From the NCBI GenBank assembly GCA_902793635.1, contig CADBEA010000033.1:1-34485 (forward strand): DNA of 34,485 nucleotides, read 5' to 3'. The translations under genes and the position numbers were made by a program. This document shows positions 9,793 to 17,334 of the stretch, piece by piece. Position 1 is the stretch's first letter. Each line of letters starts with the position of its first letter. The notes under the pieces were generated by a model. That model worked only from the letters and a program-made list of their open reading frames with translations. It searched no databases and had not been told where the DNA came from. The stretch comes from an uncultured Erysipelotrichaceae bacterium. GTDB lineage: Bacteria; Bacillota_I; Bacilli_A; Erysipelotrichales; Erysipelotrichaceae.

Positions 9793-10470
9793 ATGACCAG
9801 GATACTGATTACTGATGACGAAGCGAAGATCCGTGAACTGATCGTAAAATATGCCCGACACGAAGGTTTTGACACAGACGAAGCCGAAAACGGCATGGAA
9901 GCTGTGGAGAAGTGTGAAAGGGAACATTTTGATCTGGTGATCATGGATATCATGATGCCGGAGCTGGATGGTTTTTCAGCTGTCAAGGAAATCAGAAAAA
10001 CACATCCGGATCTGCCATGTATCATGCTGTCGGCCCTTGGTGAGGAGTATGACCGTATCCATGGTTTTGACGTCGGCGTCGACGACTATGTTGTCAAACC
10101 GTTCTCCAGCAAAGAGTTGATGATGCGGATCCACGCCATCCTCAAGCGCACGCAGAGGGCGGCTGCATCCGGTGATCAGTTTGTCCTGAAGGGCCTTTTG
10201 ATCGACTACAGTGCCCGCACGGTAACAATTGACGGGGAAAGGATCCAGCTTTCTCCGAAAGAATATGAACTTCTGGTGTATCTGGTCAGAAACGCGGGTA
10301 TCGCGCTGACCAGAGAACAGCTGCTTTCCACCGTATGGGGGTATGACTTCTTCGGAGACGACCGTACCCTCGACACACACATCAAACTGCTGCGGCGTAA
10401 TCTGAAGGATTACGCGTCCTATATCGTCACGCTCAGAGGGGTAGGGTACCGCTTTGAAAAAGCCGATTAG
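9793..10470 (+). CDS. Two-component response regulator, OmpR/PhoB family
   Basis: Residues 1-120 are a receiver domain with the acidic pair DDE (8-10), the phosphoacceptor Asp52 in VIMDIMMPELDG, the switch serine in IMLSALGE and the lysine in VVKPFSS. Residues about 130-225 are a winged helix DNA-binding domain (LSPKEYELLVYLVRNAG, then the recognition region DRTLDTHIKLLRRNLK). At 225 residues it is standard. AAGGAG lies just before the ATG. The 3' end overlaps the histidine kinase start by 17 bp. The TTCACA repeat upstream suggests a PhoP-like regulator, but no phosphate transport gene is near, so the signal is not known. Confidence 0.95.
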   Translation: MTRILITDDEAKIRELIVKYARHEGFDTDEAENGMEAVEKCEREHFDLVIMDIMMPELDGFSAVKEIRKTHPDLPCIMLSALGEEYDRIHGFDVGVDDYVVKPFSSKELMMRIHAILKRTQRAAASGDQFVLKGLLIDYSARTVTIDGERIQLSPKEYELLVYLVRNAGIALTREQLLSTVWGYDFFGDDRTLDTHIKLLRRNLKDYASYIVTLRGVGYRFEKAD

Positions 10471-11920
10471 TTTAAGATGGAAAATAGCCCGCACACTGCT
10501 GCTGTTCGCGGTTTTCATCATCGGCGTTCTGTTTGTCTTTGAAGAGTTCCTGCTGGAACCGATGTATGAAGACAACAAGATCTCGACGGTAAAAAACGTC
10601 TCCGACAGTATCGTCGCGATACTGCAGCAGGGTGACGAAATCAGTGAAGAGGTCCTGTTCCAGTATCAGATGCAGAACGATACCTGCGTCCGCGTCATCG
10701 AGACGGATGAGGATATCTTCATGCCGCCGGAAACGATGAATTACGGCTGTCTTCTCTACCGTATGAATCCGCTGGAACTGACGCAGCTGATCGACGCGGC
10801 GGCAGCCAGTGAAGACGGTACGTATCTTGCCAACGAAACACCGTTCATGAACGGCAAAACAGACAGTTTCGGCAAGAAAGAAGCCGACGGAATGCGGAGT
10901 ATCACCTATACCCGCCTGGTGGCAAATGAGGATGGTGATTATACAGCGGTCATCGTGAATACCGGCTTCTCGCGGGTCAATGACGCATCCCGAACCCTGA
11001 ACAGGCAGCTGCTCTATATCGGCATCATACTGATTCTGGCCATCGTGCTTCTGACCTTCCTGATGGATGTTCAGATTGCCAGGCCGCTGACCCTGATCAA
11101 TCAGGAAGCAAAGAATCTGCCGGAAGGAAAGTACACCTATGATCCTTCCACCGACCGTTATCAGGAAGCCAGGGAACTCAATGAAACACTGCAGCAGGCG
11201 GCTCTGGATATCAACAAGGCGGAACAGGCCCGGCGCGATCTGATCGCCAATGTATCGCATGACCTGCGGACACCGCTGACCATGATCAGCGGTTACGGCG
11301 AAATGATGATCGACATGCCGGAGGAAAAGAACGATGAGAATCTGCAGATCATCATCGATGAATCCAAACGGCTCTCAGCGCTGGTCAACGATCTGCTCGA
11401 TCTTTCAAGAATTGAAGAGGGAAAGATCGTTCTGCAGAAGGAAAACTTCGACCTGCATGAGATGATCAGCACCGAGCTGCGCAAATACGACGTTTATACC
11501 AACACCGAAAACTATCAGATCGAATACTTCCCGGCTTATCACTGCATTGTCAATGCGGACCGCCGGCGGATGGAACAGGTCTTCAACAACTTCATGACCA
11601 ATGCCATTCACTACGGCGGTGATGCCAGACATATCATTGTCAGGGAAGTGAAGATGGATGACAGCGTTCAGGTGCAGATTCAGGACTTCGGCGAAGGAAT
11701 CGCGGAAAAAGACCTGGAAAACATCTGGGACCGTTATTACAAGATCGATAAACAGCATGTCCGCTACAGCAGCGGCAGCGGCCTTGGTCTGGCCATCGTC
11801 CGCAGTATTCTCGAATTGCATGAAGCTCGCTACGGCGTCAATTCCGAGCAGGGCAAAGGCAGCACGTTCTGGTTTGAACTGCCTTTAGCAAAGCAGGACG
11901 AAAACGAAGCCGAGGCATAA
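10454..11920 (+). CDS. Membrane sensor histidine kinase
   Basis: The 488 residues contain an N-terminal membrane helix (about 10-30), an extracytoplasmic sensor region (31-185), a second helix (187-204) and a HAMP-like linker. The HisKA domain has phosphoacceptor His269 in ANVSHDLRTPLT, and the ATPase domain has N-box NNFMTNAIHYGG, G1 DFGEGIAEKDLE and G2 SGSGLGLAIV. All catalytic elements are present. The start is a TTG at 10454, preceded by AGAGGGG and overlapping the response regulator. The first in-frame ATG comes only after the first membrane helix, so the TTG start is preferred. Coupled translation with the regulator is expected. The sensed signal is unknown. Confidence 0.93.
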   Translation: MKKPISLRWKIARTLLLFAVFIIGVLFVFEEFLLEPMYEDNKISTVKNVSDSIVAILQQGDEISEEVLFQYQMQNDTCVRVIETDEDIFMPPETMNYGCLLYRMNPLELTQLIDAAAASEDGTYLANETPFMNGKTDSFGKKEADGMRSITYTRLVANEDGDYTAVIVNTGFSRVNDASRTLNRQLLYIGIILILAIVLLTFLMDVQIARPLTLINQEAKNLPEGKYTYDPSTDRYQEARELNETLQQAALDINKAEQARRDLIANVSHDLRTPLTMISGYGEMMIDMPEEKNDENLQIIIDESKRLSALVNDLLDLSRIEEGKIVLQKENFDLHEMISTELRKYDVYTNTENYQIEYFPAYHCIVNADRRRMEQVFNNFMTNAIHYGGDARHIIVREVKMDDSVQVQIQDFGEGIAEKDLENIWDRYYKIDKQHVRYSSGSGLGLAIVRSILELHEARYGVNSEQGKGSTFWFELPLAKQDENEAEA

Positions 11921-12265
11921 AAACGGCGCGAAAGGGATCCGTACATGGATCTCTTTTTTCGTGATGCAGTACAGAAGGGCAAGTCCGGAGGCAATTACCA
12001 GGACGCACAGGATCCTCATCCCGCACCGCAGAGCCATGGCAGCACACAGTTTGACATCGCCGAAACCGAGCACACCGGCCAGGGAAAACAGTGAGAGTAC
12101 AGCGAAAACAGCCAGAGCCCAGACATAATCCGGGCGGCCGGCCAGCGCCTGCAGTGAGATGAGGATCCAGCCGGCGTCCGGTATCTCCATGGTACGGTAA
12201 TCATACCAGGAGATATATACAAGCAGCGGCATCAGAAGATAAGGGTGGAGGTAAAACTTTGTCAT
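11885..12265 (-). CDS. Short prepilin peptidase-like membrane protease (A24 type)
   Basis: The 126 residues hold the two aspartates of the aspartic prepilin peptidase fold: Asp22 in SWYDYRTMEIPD and Asp70 in the GFGDVKL version of the GxGD motif, plus the typical IPFAPFLCLG near the end. There are four or so membrane segments. The N-terminal zinc/methylation domain of full ComC/PilD enzymes is absent, as in TadV-like members. No pilin or assembly genes lie nearby, so any substrate is encoded elsewhere. No convincing ribosome site precedes this or any other in-frame ATG, and reading frame without homology extends upstream to 12430. The start is thus uncertain and the gene could be poorly expressed. 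The last 36 bp overlap the kinase gene, and the kinase terminator lies inside this coding region. Confidence 0.72.
   Translation of the reverse strand: MTKFYLHPYLLMPLLVYISWYDYRTMEIPDAGWILISLQALAGRPDYVWALAVFAVLSLFSLAGVLGFGDVKLCAAMALRCGMRILCVLVIASGLALLYCITKKEIHVRIPFAPFLCLGFVFVLLC
11933..11959 (+). terminator. Terminator of the two-component operon, inside the opposite gene
   Basis: AGGGATCC and GGATCTCT pair (one G-U) around GTACAT, followed by six T. It begins 13 bp after the kinase stop codon and lies within the antisense prepilin peptidase coding sequence. Confidence 0.85.
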
Positions 12266-12437
12266 ATCGAAAAGATCTGTTTCATGGGACGTCCGCATGC
12301 TCCGAACTGATGCCGCTGGGGAAGGAGGCAAAAGATTTTCTGATCTGTGCCGGAAGCTGCGCGGCGTCCTCAATCTTACTATTGCCGTCAGAAGGCCGAT
12401 TCCCTGTGATATTTTTGTGAAATAATTCACTATATGA
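12266..12437. other. Stretch without a supported gene between the prepilin peptidase and the riboswitch promoter
   Basis: The minus strand stays open to 12430 in the peptidase frame, but the sequence shows no motif and no ribosome site. It probably contains the minus-strand promoter and leader of that gene; I could not identify a convincing -35/-10 pair. Confidence 0.5.
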
Positions 12438-12465
12438 TTGACCGCCGGTCAGAAAGTGGTATGAT
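12438..12465 (+). promoter_or_regulatory. Extended -10 promoter of the riboswitch-ABC unit
   Basis: TTGACC (12438-12443) and TATGAT (12460-12465) are 16 bp apart, and TGG directly before the -10 box gives an extended -10 element. Transcription should begin near 12472, exactly at the 5' end of the RNA structure. A perfect palindrome, TGACC-GCC-GGTCA (12439-12451), overlaps the -35 box and may be an operator. Confidence 0.8.
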
Positions 12466-12471
12466 ATGGAC

Positions 12472-12623
12472 AAGCAATGAGGGAGTAACAGGCACACTGT
12501 GCGGCAGGCCGTCAGCCCGATGAACATCCGGTCTGCATGAAATTGTGAGACTCATCTGCGGCTTTGCTGCAGGAGTTCCGTACGGCCCAGATACAGCAAA
12601 GCAGAACTGTATCTGTTTTCTTT
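12472..12623 (+). promoter_or_regulatory. Candidate yybP-ykoY (manganese) riboswitch with expression platform
   Basis: The closing stem P1 pairs ATGAG (12477-12481) with CTCAT (12551-12555). Inside it the 5' loop reads GGAGTAAC (12482-12489) and the 3' loop TGTGAGA (12544-12550), the same positions and near-identical bases as the yybP-ykoY loops that read GGAGUAG and GCAAGA between a closing stem. A CCGTCA segment lies in the middle, and GCAGGCCG can pair with CGGTCTGC to make an internal arm. Downstream, GCTTTGCTG (12561-12569) is a perfect complement of CAGCAAAGC (12594-12602), an antiterminator that competes with the terminator at 12588-12619. The class was assigned by eye; a covariance search would settle it. 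It precedes an ABC exporter operon. Confidence 0.7.
12588..12623 (+). terminator. Riboswitch-controlled intrinsic terminator
   Basis: CAGATACAG and CTGTATCTG form nine perfect pairs around a ten-base loop, followed by TTTTCTTT. The left arm and loop also belong to the antiterminator pairing with 12561-12569, so the two structures exclude one another. Confidence 0.85.
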
Positions 12624-12676
12624 ATATGAAAATGAGTATCATTAAAGAAAACTGTTCCTGAATAACTGGAGGTTAT

Positions 12677-13393
12677 ATGCTGCAAATTGAAAATCTCGTC
12701 AAAAGTTTCGATAACAAGGAAATCCTGCATGGTATTTCCCTCAACGTCAAGGACGGAGAAATCTTCGGATTCATCGGTCACAACGGCGCCGGCAAAACAA
12801 CAACGATCCGCTGCGCGGTTGGTATCATTCCTTTTGAAAGCGGAAAGATCCAGATTGACGGAAGGAATATTCTCGATGATCCGATCTGGTGCAAAAGCGT
12901 CACAGCTTTCCTGCCCGACAATCCCGACCTCTATGAGAATCTGACCGGTATCCAGTATCTGAACTTTATCGCTGATATCTTTGAGATGACAGCGGAAACA
13001 CGTATGGACAAGATCACGGCGATCGGCCGTGAACTGGAAATATATGACAGTCTGGGCGATCAGATCAAGTCACTGTCGCACGGCATGAAGCAGAAGGTGG
13101 CTCTGATCAGTGCCTTCATGCACGATCCGCGTCTGCTGGTGCTGGATGAGCCGTTTGTCGGCCTTGATCCGAAAGCATCCTTCATTATGAAAAACAAGCT
13201 GCGTGAACTTTGCGACAACGGCGGCAGTGTATTCTTCTCTTCCCATGTTCTGGAAGTTGTCCAGAATCTGTGTGACGAGATCGCCATCATCAGGCAGGGC
13301 AGTATCATTATGAACGGCAAGACGGAAGAGATCCTGCAGTCCGGTGAATCGCTGGAACAGATCTTCCTCGATACGGAGAACATCGCATCATGA
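12677..13393 (+). CDS. ABC transporter ATP-binding protein (ABC-2 exporter type)
   Basis: The 238 residues are one complete nucleotide-binding domain: Walker A GHNGAGKT (34-41), signature LSHGM (133-137, a variant of LSGGQ), Walker B LLVLDEP (153-159), D-loop GLDP and the switch histidine in FFSSH (His190). It resembles the ATPases of two-gene ABC-2 export systems. TGGAGG stands before the ATG. The stop overlaps the permease start by 4 bp. It is the first gene after the riboswitch terminator, so its transcription should depend on that switch. If the switch senses Mn2+, the pair may export a metal or protect the envelope from it, but the substrate cannot be read from the sequence. Confidence 0.93.
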   Translation: MLQIENLVKSFDNKEILHGISLNVKDGEIFGFIGHNGAGKTTTIRCAVGIIPFESGKIQIDGRNILDDPIWCKSVTAFLPDNPDLYENLTGIQYLNFIADIFEMTAETRMDKITAIGRELEIYDSLGDQIKSLSHGMKQKVALISAFMHDPRLLVLDEPFVGLDPKASFIMKNKLRELCDNGGSVFFSSHVLEVVQNLCDEIAIIRQGSIIMNGKTEEILQSGESLEQIFLDTENIAS

Positions 13394-14949
13394 AACGGAT
13401 GCTGACACTTACCAAAACGCAGCTGCTGAATCTGTTCTTTCAGAGCCGCTCGGGAAAGAAATCGAAAATTCCGCCCATCGTGATCAGCTGTCTGGTCATG
13501 TTCGGACTTTCCCTGTATTACAGCTGGATCTTCGCAGATATGATGGAAACCCAGGCCCATGCTGTTCCGTATATGGTCAGCATTCTCGGCACGGTCATTA
13601 TCTTCATGAGCGGTATCTCGGGATCACAGGGCATGCTGTTCGGTTTCAAGGATTATGACAGCCTGATGGCACTGCCGGTGACAGAGCGTGATATCGTGAC
13701 GTCCAAGATCGTCGTCTACACGTTCATGCAGTATCTGTATTCCTTCTTCCTGGTGATTCCGGCCATGCTTATTCACGGCTACCGGATCAGTGCCAGTGTG
13801 TTCTACTATTTCCGGGTCATTCTGTGTTTCCTGCCGTTCCCGCTTCTGCCGATGGTTCTTTCCGCTCTGATCGGCATCGCTTTTCAGAAACTGACAGCCG
13901 GCAAGCGCTATGGCAAACTGCTGCAGAACGGCCTGACCATTGCCTTTATTGCCCTGGTATATTATTTTTCCTTTTCGTTTGGCGCTTCGGCCGGCAGCGG
14001 CCAGCCGGGCATGCAGGTGGGCGGCATCGCCGCTTTCCTGCCCAGTGCGAAATGGTACGTGGAGGGTGTCATCAATGCCGATATCCCGAAGCTTCTGCTT
14101 TTGTTCGGCATCGGCATTGCCGTCTATGTTCTCTTTATCCTGATCTATTCGCGTACGATCATCCGCGTCACCGCCCAGGGCATGCAGGGTTATCATGTCG
14201 CCAACTTCCGCCTGAAGAAGGTGAAACGTGCCGGTTCGCTCGGCGCTTTGATGCGTCAGGAATGGCAGCGTTATTTCAATAACTTCACATATTTCCTGAA
14301 TACCTCAATGGGGATGATCGTTCTGATGATCATGTCGATCTATGTAATCTTCATAGATAATCCGATCAAGGATCTGATCACCGAACTGATGATAGAAAGG
14401 GGAGACGTGCTGGCTAAAATCTGGCAGACGTTCATTCTGGCCATTTCGTGTGTCGGCAGTATGACCTGCACGACCGGTGTGTCAATTTCCCTGGAAGGTA
14501 AGAGTCTCTGGATCCTGAAGTCGATCCCGGCTGATGTCAAAGAGATCTTCCTGGCCAAGATCATGGTCAATGTGATCCTGATCATGGTACCGAGCACACT
14601 GTCGCTGCTGGGTCTTGGCATCGCTTTCCATCTGCCGCTGCTTTACTATATTGTGGGTATTGTGATGCTGGCAGCCACTGCTCTGTTCATCAGTATGCTG
14701 GGTCTGCTGATCAACCTGCGCTTTCCGAAACTGGAATTTGACAGGGAAGTCGTCGTCATCAAACAGTCTCTGTCGGCGTTTTTGAGCATCATGATTCCGA
14801 TGTTCCTGGCGGTAGGCATCATGATTCTGTTCTTCATTACAAATATGGAATACTTCTACTGGATCATGGCGTTTTTTATCGCGGCTGATCTCATCCTGGT
14901 CTTCCTGCTGCTGAAATACGGCACCGAACGGTTCAGAAGACTCGCATAA
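13390..14949 (+). CDS. ABC-2 type transporter permease, 519 residues
   Basis: A large polytopic membrane protein, with about ten to twelve hydrophobic segments (for example LVMFGLSLYYSWIFADM near 36-52 and the closing FFIAADLILVFLLL). No nucleotide-binding motif is present, so it should pair with the upstream ATPase in an exporter of the ABC-2 or putative-exporter class. A cytosolic basic segment (HVANFRLKKVKRAG, near 272-285) and the conserved-looking SLEGKSLWILKSIP stretch (near 368-381) resemble other 500-plus residue Bacillota permeases of this type. It overlaps the ATPase gene by 4 bp and ends the operon. The substrate is unknown; the riboswitch is the only clue. Confidence 0.88.
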   Translation: MKRMLTLTKTQLLNLFFQSRSGKKSKIPPIVISCLVMFGLSLYYSWIFADMMETQAHAVPYMVSILGTVIIFMSGISGSQGMLFGFKDYDSLMALPVTERDIVTSKIVVYTFMQYLYSFFLVIPAMLIHGYRISASVFYYFRVILCFLPFPLLPMVLSALIGIAFQKLTAGKRYGKLLQNGLTIAFIALVYYFSFSFGASAGSGQPGMQVGGIAAFLPSAKWYVEGVINADIPKLLLLFGIGIAVYVLFILIYSRTIIRVTAQGMQGYHVANFRLKKVKRAGSLGALMRQEWQRYFNNFTYFLNTSMGMIVLMIMSIYVIFIDNPIKDLITELMIERGDVLAKIWQTFILAISCVGSMTCTTGVSISLEGKSLWILKSIPADVKEIFLAKIMVNVILIMVPSTLSLLGLGIAFHLPLLYYIVGIVMLAATALFISMLGLLINLRFPKLEFDREVVVIKQSLSAFLSIMIPMFLAVGIMILFFITNMEYFYWIMAFFIAADLILVFLLLKYGTERFRRLA

Positions 14950-14991
14950 GACAATGCCAGAAGGTATAATGATTACGGAGGAATAAGTGTG

Positions 14992-15534
14992 ATGAAAGAC
15001 TTAAAAGGAACAAGAACCGAACAGAATCTCGCAGCTGCTTTCGCCGGTGAAAGCCAGGCCCGCAACAAATACGACTACTGGGCAAGCAAGGCCAAAAAAG
15101 AAGGCTATGAGCAGATCGCTGAAATGTTCACGCTCACCGCTCTGAATGAGAAGGAACATGCCAAGATGTGGTTCAAATACCTGCAGGGCGGCGCCATCAA
15201 ATCGACACCGGAGAACCTGCTCCAGGCAGCCGAAGGCGAGAACTACGAATGGACAGACATGTACAAGGAATTCGCTGAGATCGCTGACGAGGAAGGCTTC
15301 CCGGAAATCGCGGCCCAGTTCCGCGGTGTCGGCGGCATTGAAAAAGAACATGAAGAGCGCTACAGAAAACTGCTGGCCAACCTGAACAGCGGCGAAGTAT
15401 TCGTCCGTCAGGATGAAGTGACATGGCAGTGCCGCAACTGCGGTTATACAGTAACCGCCAAGGAAGCACCGGAAGAGTGTCCGGTATGCGCGCATTCCAG
15501 AGCTTATTTCGAGATCAAGCGCGATAATTATTGA
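14992..15534 (+). CDS. Rubrerythrin
   Basis: A cytosolic peroxidase that reduces hydrogen peroxide in oxygen-sensitive bacteria. In its 180 residues the ferritin-like diiron domain carries Glu20, the pair Glu53/His56 in NEKEH, Glu93 or a neighbour, and Glu117/His120 in GIEKEH. The C-terminal rubredoxin-like domain has C-X2-C pairs at 147/150 and 163/166 for a single iron. I use the ATG at 14992, which gives the usual MKDLKGT start; a GTG at 14989 would be better spaced from GGAGG (14977-14981) and adds one residue. A TATAAT at 14965 is present but lacks a -35 and would give a very short leader. Presence of this protein points to an anaerobic or microaerophilic lifestyle. Confidence 0.96.
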   Translation: MKDLKGTRTEQNLAAAFAGESQARNKYDYWASKAKKEGYEQIAEMFTLTALNEKEHAKMWFKYLQGGAIKSTPENLLQAAEGENYEWTDMYKEFAEIADEEGFPEIAAQFRGVGGIEKEHEERYRKLLANLNSGEVFVRQDEVTWQCRNCGYTVTAKEAPEECPVCAHSRAYFEIKRDNY

Positions 15535-15540
15535 TTCTGA

Positions 15541-15563
15541 AGAAGAGGGAAACCTCTTCTTTT
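15541..15563 (+). terminator. Terminator after rubrerythrin
   Basis: AGAAGAGG and CCTCTTCT pair around a GAAA tetraloop and run into a short T tract. It begins 7 bp after the stop codon. Confidence 0.85.
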
Positions 15564-15633
15564 CAGTCATCGGGAGTTATCATGTTCAGATTCTGTGATA
15601 GGATATAGGACGAAAAGAGAAGGAGTGAAGAAA

Positions 15634-15891
15634 ATGAGCAAACATTTTGAATATGCTGCCCAGGGTGTATGTTCTTCCCGCATCATTCTGGATATTGACG
15701 GAGATACAATTGAAAACATGCAGGTCATCAATGGCTGCAACGGCAACCTGAAAGGTATTTCCGCTCTCGTCAAAGGCCGCAAGGCAGACGAAGTGATCAA
15801 TGCCCTGGAAGGCATTACCTGCGGTGCAAAGCCGACATCCTGTCCGGATCAGATCGCAAGGGCTCTGAAATCATATCTTGCCCAGCAGTAA
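15634..15891 (+). CDS. TSCPD-domain protein (TIGR03905 type)
   Basis: A small protein of 85 residues named after its own motif: ITCGAKPTSCPDQIARAL near the C-terminus, with further conserved NGCNGNLKGISALVKGR in the middle. TSCPD domains also occur at the end of B12-dependent ribonucleotide reductases, and stand-alone versions are widespread in anaerobic Bacillota; their function is not known. Cys12, Cys35, Cys62 and Cys69 could bind metal. The start at 15634 is fixed by AGGAG 8 nt upstream; a longer in-frame start upstream lies before that site and is not credible. It is a single-gene unit with its own terminator. Confidence 0.9.
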   Translation: MSKHFEYAAQGVCSSRIILDIDGDTIENMQVINGCNGNLKGISALVKGRKADEVINALEGITCGAKPTSCPDQIARALKSYLAQQ

Positions 15892-15914
15892 GCAGCGGTA
15901 TCGCTGCTTTTTTT
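15891..15914 (+). terminator. Terminator after the TSCPD gene
   Basis: AGCAGCG and CGCTGCT pair around GTAT, followed by about six further T. The stem begins on the last base of the stop codon. Confidence 0.92.
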
Positions 15915-15919
15915 CTGAT

Positions 15920-15948
15920 TTGTCATTCCCGGCATTAACTGTTAGAAT
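15920..15948 (+). promoter_or_regulatory. Promoter of the lspA operon
   Basis: TTGTCA (15920-15925) and TAGAAT (15943-15948) are 17 bp apart, with TGT directly before the -10 box (extended -10). It follows the previous terminator directly and leaves a leader of about 17 nt before lspA. Confidence 0.8.
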
Positions 15949-15971
15949 TCTTTTATTGTAAAGGAGGGAAT

Positions 15972-16439
15972 ATGGAACTTGTCATTATGATCCTGGTGCT
16001 GGTGCTCGATCTTTTCAGCAAGCATCTTGTCCAGGTCACGGAAAGTCTGCATCATGTCGTTCTGATCGACGGCTTTTTCCATATTACCTATGCGCAGAAT
16101 ACCGGCATGGCCTGGTCAATGCTTTCCGGACAGATTCCGTTTCTTTCTCTGGTCAGCGCTCTGGCTATCGGTTTCATGCTGTATTACCTGTATGTGAAAA
16201 AACCGGACAAGCTGAGCCGTATCGCCCTTGCCCTGATGATCGGCGGCGCGGCCGGCAATCTGTTTGACAGGCTGTATTTCGGCTATGTCCGGGACTTTCT
16301 GGACTTCTATATTTTCGGATATGATTTTCCGATCTTTAATATCGCGGACAGCGCGCTCTGCATCGGCGTGTTTCTGCTGGCACTCGCAACACTGAAGGAA
16401 GATAAGAAGAATTATGGCACTGATAAAATGGACCGTTGA
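15972..16439 (+). CDS. lspA: Lipoprotein signal peptidase (signal peptidase II)
   Basis: Cleaves the signal peptide of diacylglyceryl-modified prolipoproteins in the membrane. The 155 residues contain four membrane helices, the YAQNTGMAWSM motif (40-50), the GNLFDR block with catalytic Asp99 and the FNIADS block with catalytic Asp126. Start ATG at 15972 follows AAAGGAGGG. It overlaps rluD by 26 bp. The lspA-rluD order is common to many Bacillota, supporting both identifications. Confidence 0.96.
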   Translation: MELVIMILVLVLDLFSKHLVQVTESLHHVVLIDGFFHITYAQNTGMAWSMLSGQIPFLSLVSALAIGFMLYYLYVKKPDKLSRIALALMIGGAAGNLFDRLYFGYVRDFLDFYIFGYDFPIFNIADSALCIGVFLLALATLKEDKKNYGTDKMDR

Positions 16440-17334
16440 AGAAGATACGGATGTCCGTCTGGACAAATATCTGGCAGATACCCACGACCTCTCCCGCAGC
16501 CGGGTGCAGCAGCTGGTGAAGGAAGGCCGCATCATGGTTGACGGCAAACCGGTCAAGGGGTCTTTCAAACTGAAAAAAGGCCAGGTGATTGAATGCGATA
16601 TACCGGAAGACAGGGAAATTGACGTGCTGCCGCAGGATATACCGCTCGACATTCTTTATGAAGACAGCGACATCATCGTCGTCAACAAAGGCAAGGGGAT
16701 GGTTGTCCATCCGGCGCCTGGTGTCTATGAAGGAACACTGGTCAACGCACTGCTGTATCACTGCAAGGATCTTTCCGGCATCAACGGCTATATCCGGCCC
16801 GGCATTGTCCACCGCATCGACAAGGACACGACCGGCTGCATCGTCGCCTGCAAGAACGATCTGGCCCACGAAAGCATTGCCCGTCAGCTGGAGGACAAGA
16901 CATGTCACAGGGAATATCAGGCCATTGTCATGGGCAACATTCCGCATGATGACGGACTGATCGACGCGCCAATCGGCCGTGATCCGCGTGACCGTCAGCG
17001 TATGACTGTCACCGAGAAGAACAGCCGTGAAGCCCGCACCCATTTCCATGTCAAGGAGCGTTTCTATTCCGCAACCTGGGTCGAATGCGCGCTGGAAACC
17101 GGCCGCACCCATCAGATCCGCGTTCATATGCGCTATATCAATCATCCTGTCATGGGTGATGAAAAATACGGCAAGCCATGCCGCTATATGGATACCCAGG
17201 GACAGGTGCTTCATGCCTCGGACCTGACGCTTGTCCATCCCCGCACCGGTGAAACGATGCACTTCCATGCACCGCTGCCGTCCTATTTCGAAGAACTTCT
17301 GGAAATTCTCAGAAAAGAAAGGGATCTGGCATGA
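16414..17334 (+). CDS. rluD: RluD/RluA-family 23S rRNA pseudouridine synthase
   Basis: Converts uridine to pseudouridine in RNA, most likely helix 69 or a similar site of 23S rRNA. In 306 residues, an S4 RNA-binding domain (about 12-60, RLDKYLADTHDLSRSRVQQLVKEG) precedes the catalytic domain with Asp136 in the IVHRIDKDTTG motif (the family HRLDxxTSG), and RTHQIRVHMRYINHPVMGD near the end. The ATG at 16414 lies within lspA and is likely coupled. The rhomboid gene overlaps its end by 4 bp. Which paralogue of the family (RluD, or YlyB/YjbO type) cannot be fixed from one copy; position next to lspA favours the RluD-like YlyB. Confidence 0.93.
   Translation: MALIKWTVEEDTDVRLDKYLADTHDLSRSRVQQLVKEGRIMVDGKPVKGSFKLKKGQVIECDIPEDREIDVLPQDIPLDILYEDSDIIVVNKGKGMVVHPAPGVYEGTLVNALLYHCKDLSGINGYIRPGIVHRIDKDTTGCIVACKNDLAHESIARQLEDKTCHREYQAIVMGNIPHDDGLIDAPIGRDPRDRQRMTVTEKNSREARTHFHVKERFYSATWVECALETGRTHQIRVHMRYINHPVMGDEKYGKPCRYMDTQGQVLHASDLTLVHPRTGETMHFHAPLPSYFEELLEILRKERDLA

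Noticed and set aside
12266-12430. N-terminal extension of the prepilin peptidase to 181 residues
   Set aside because: Starts at a GTG without ribosome site; the added 55 residues are not membrane-like and do not resemble the usual N-terminal domain.
14965-14970. TATAAT before rubrerythrin as a promoter
   Set aside because: No -35 at proper spacing, and the start would fall on the ribosome site. Kept only as a remark under the gene.
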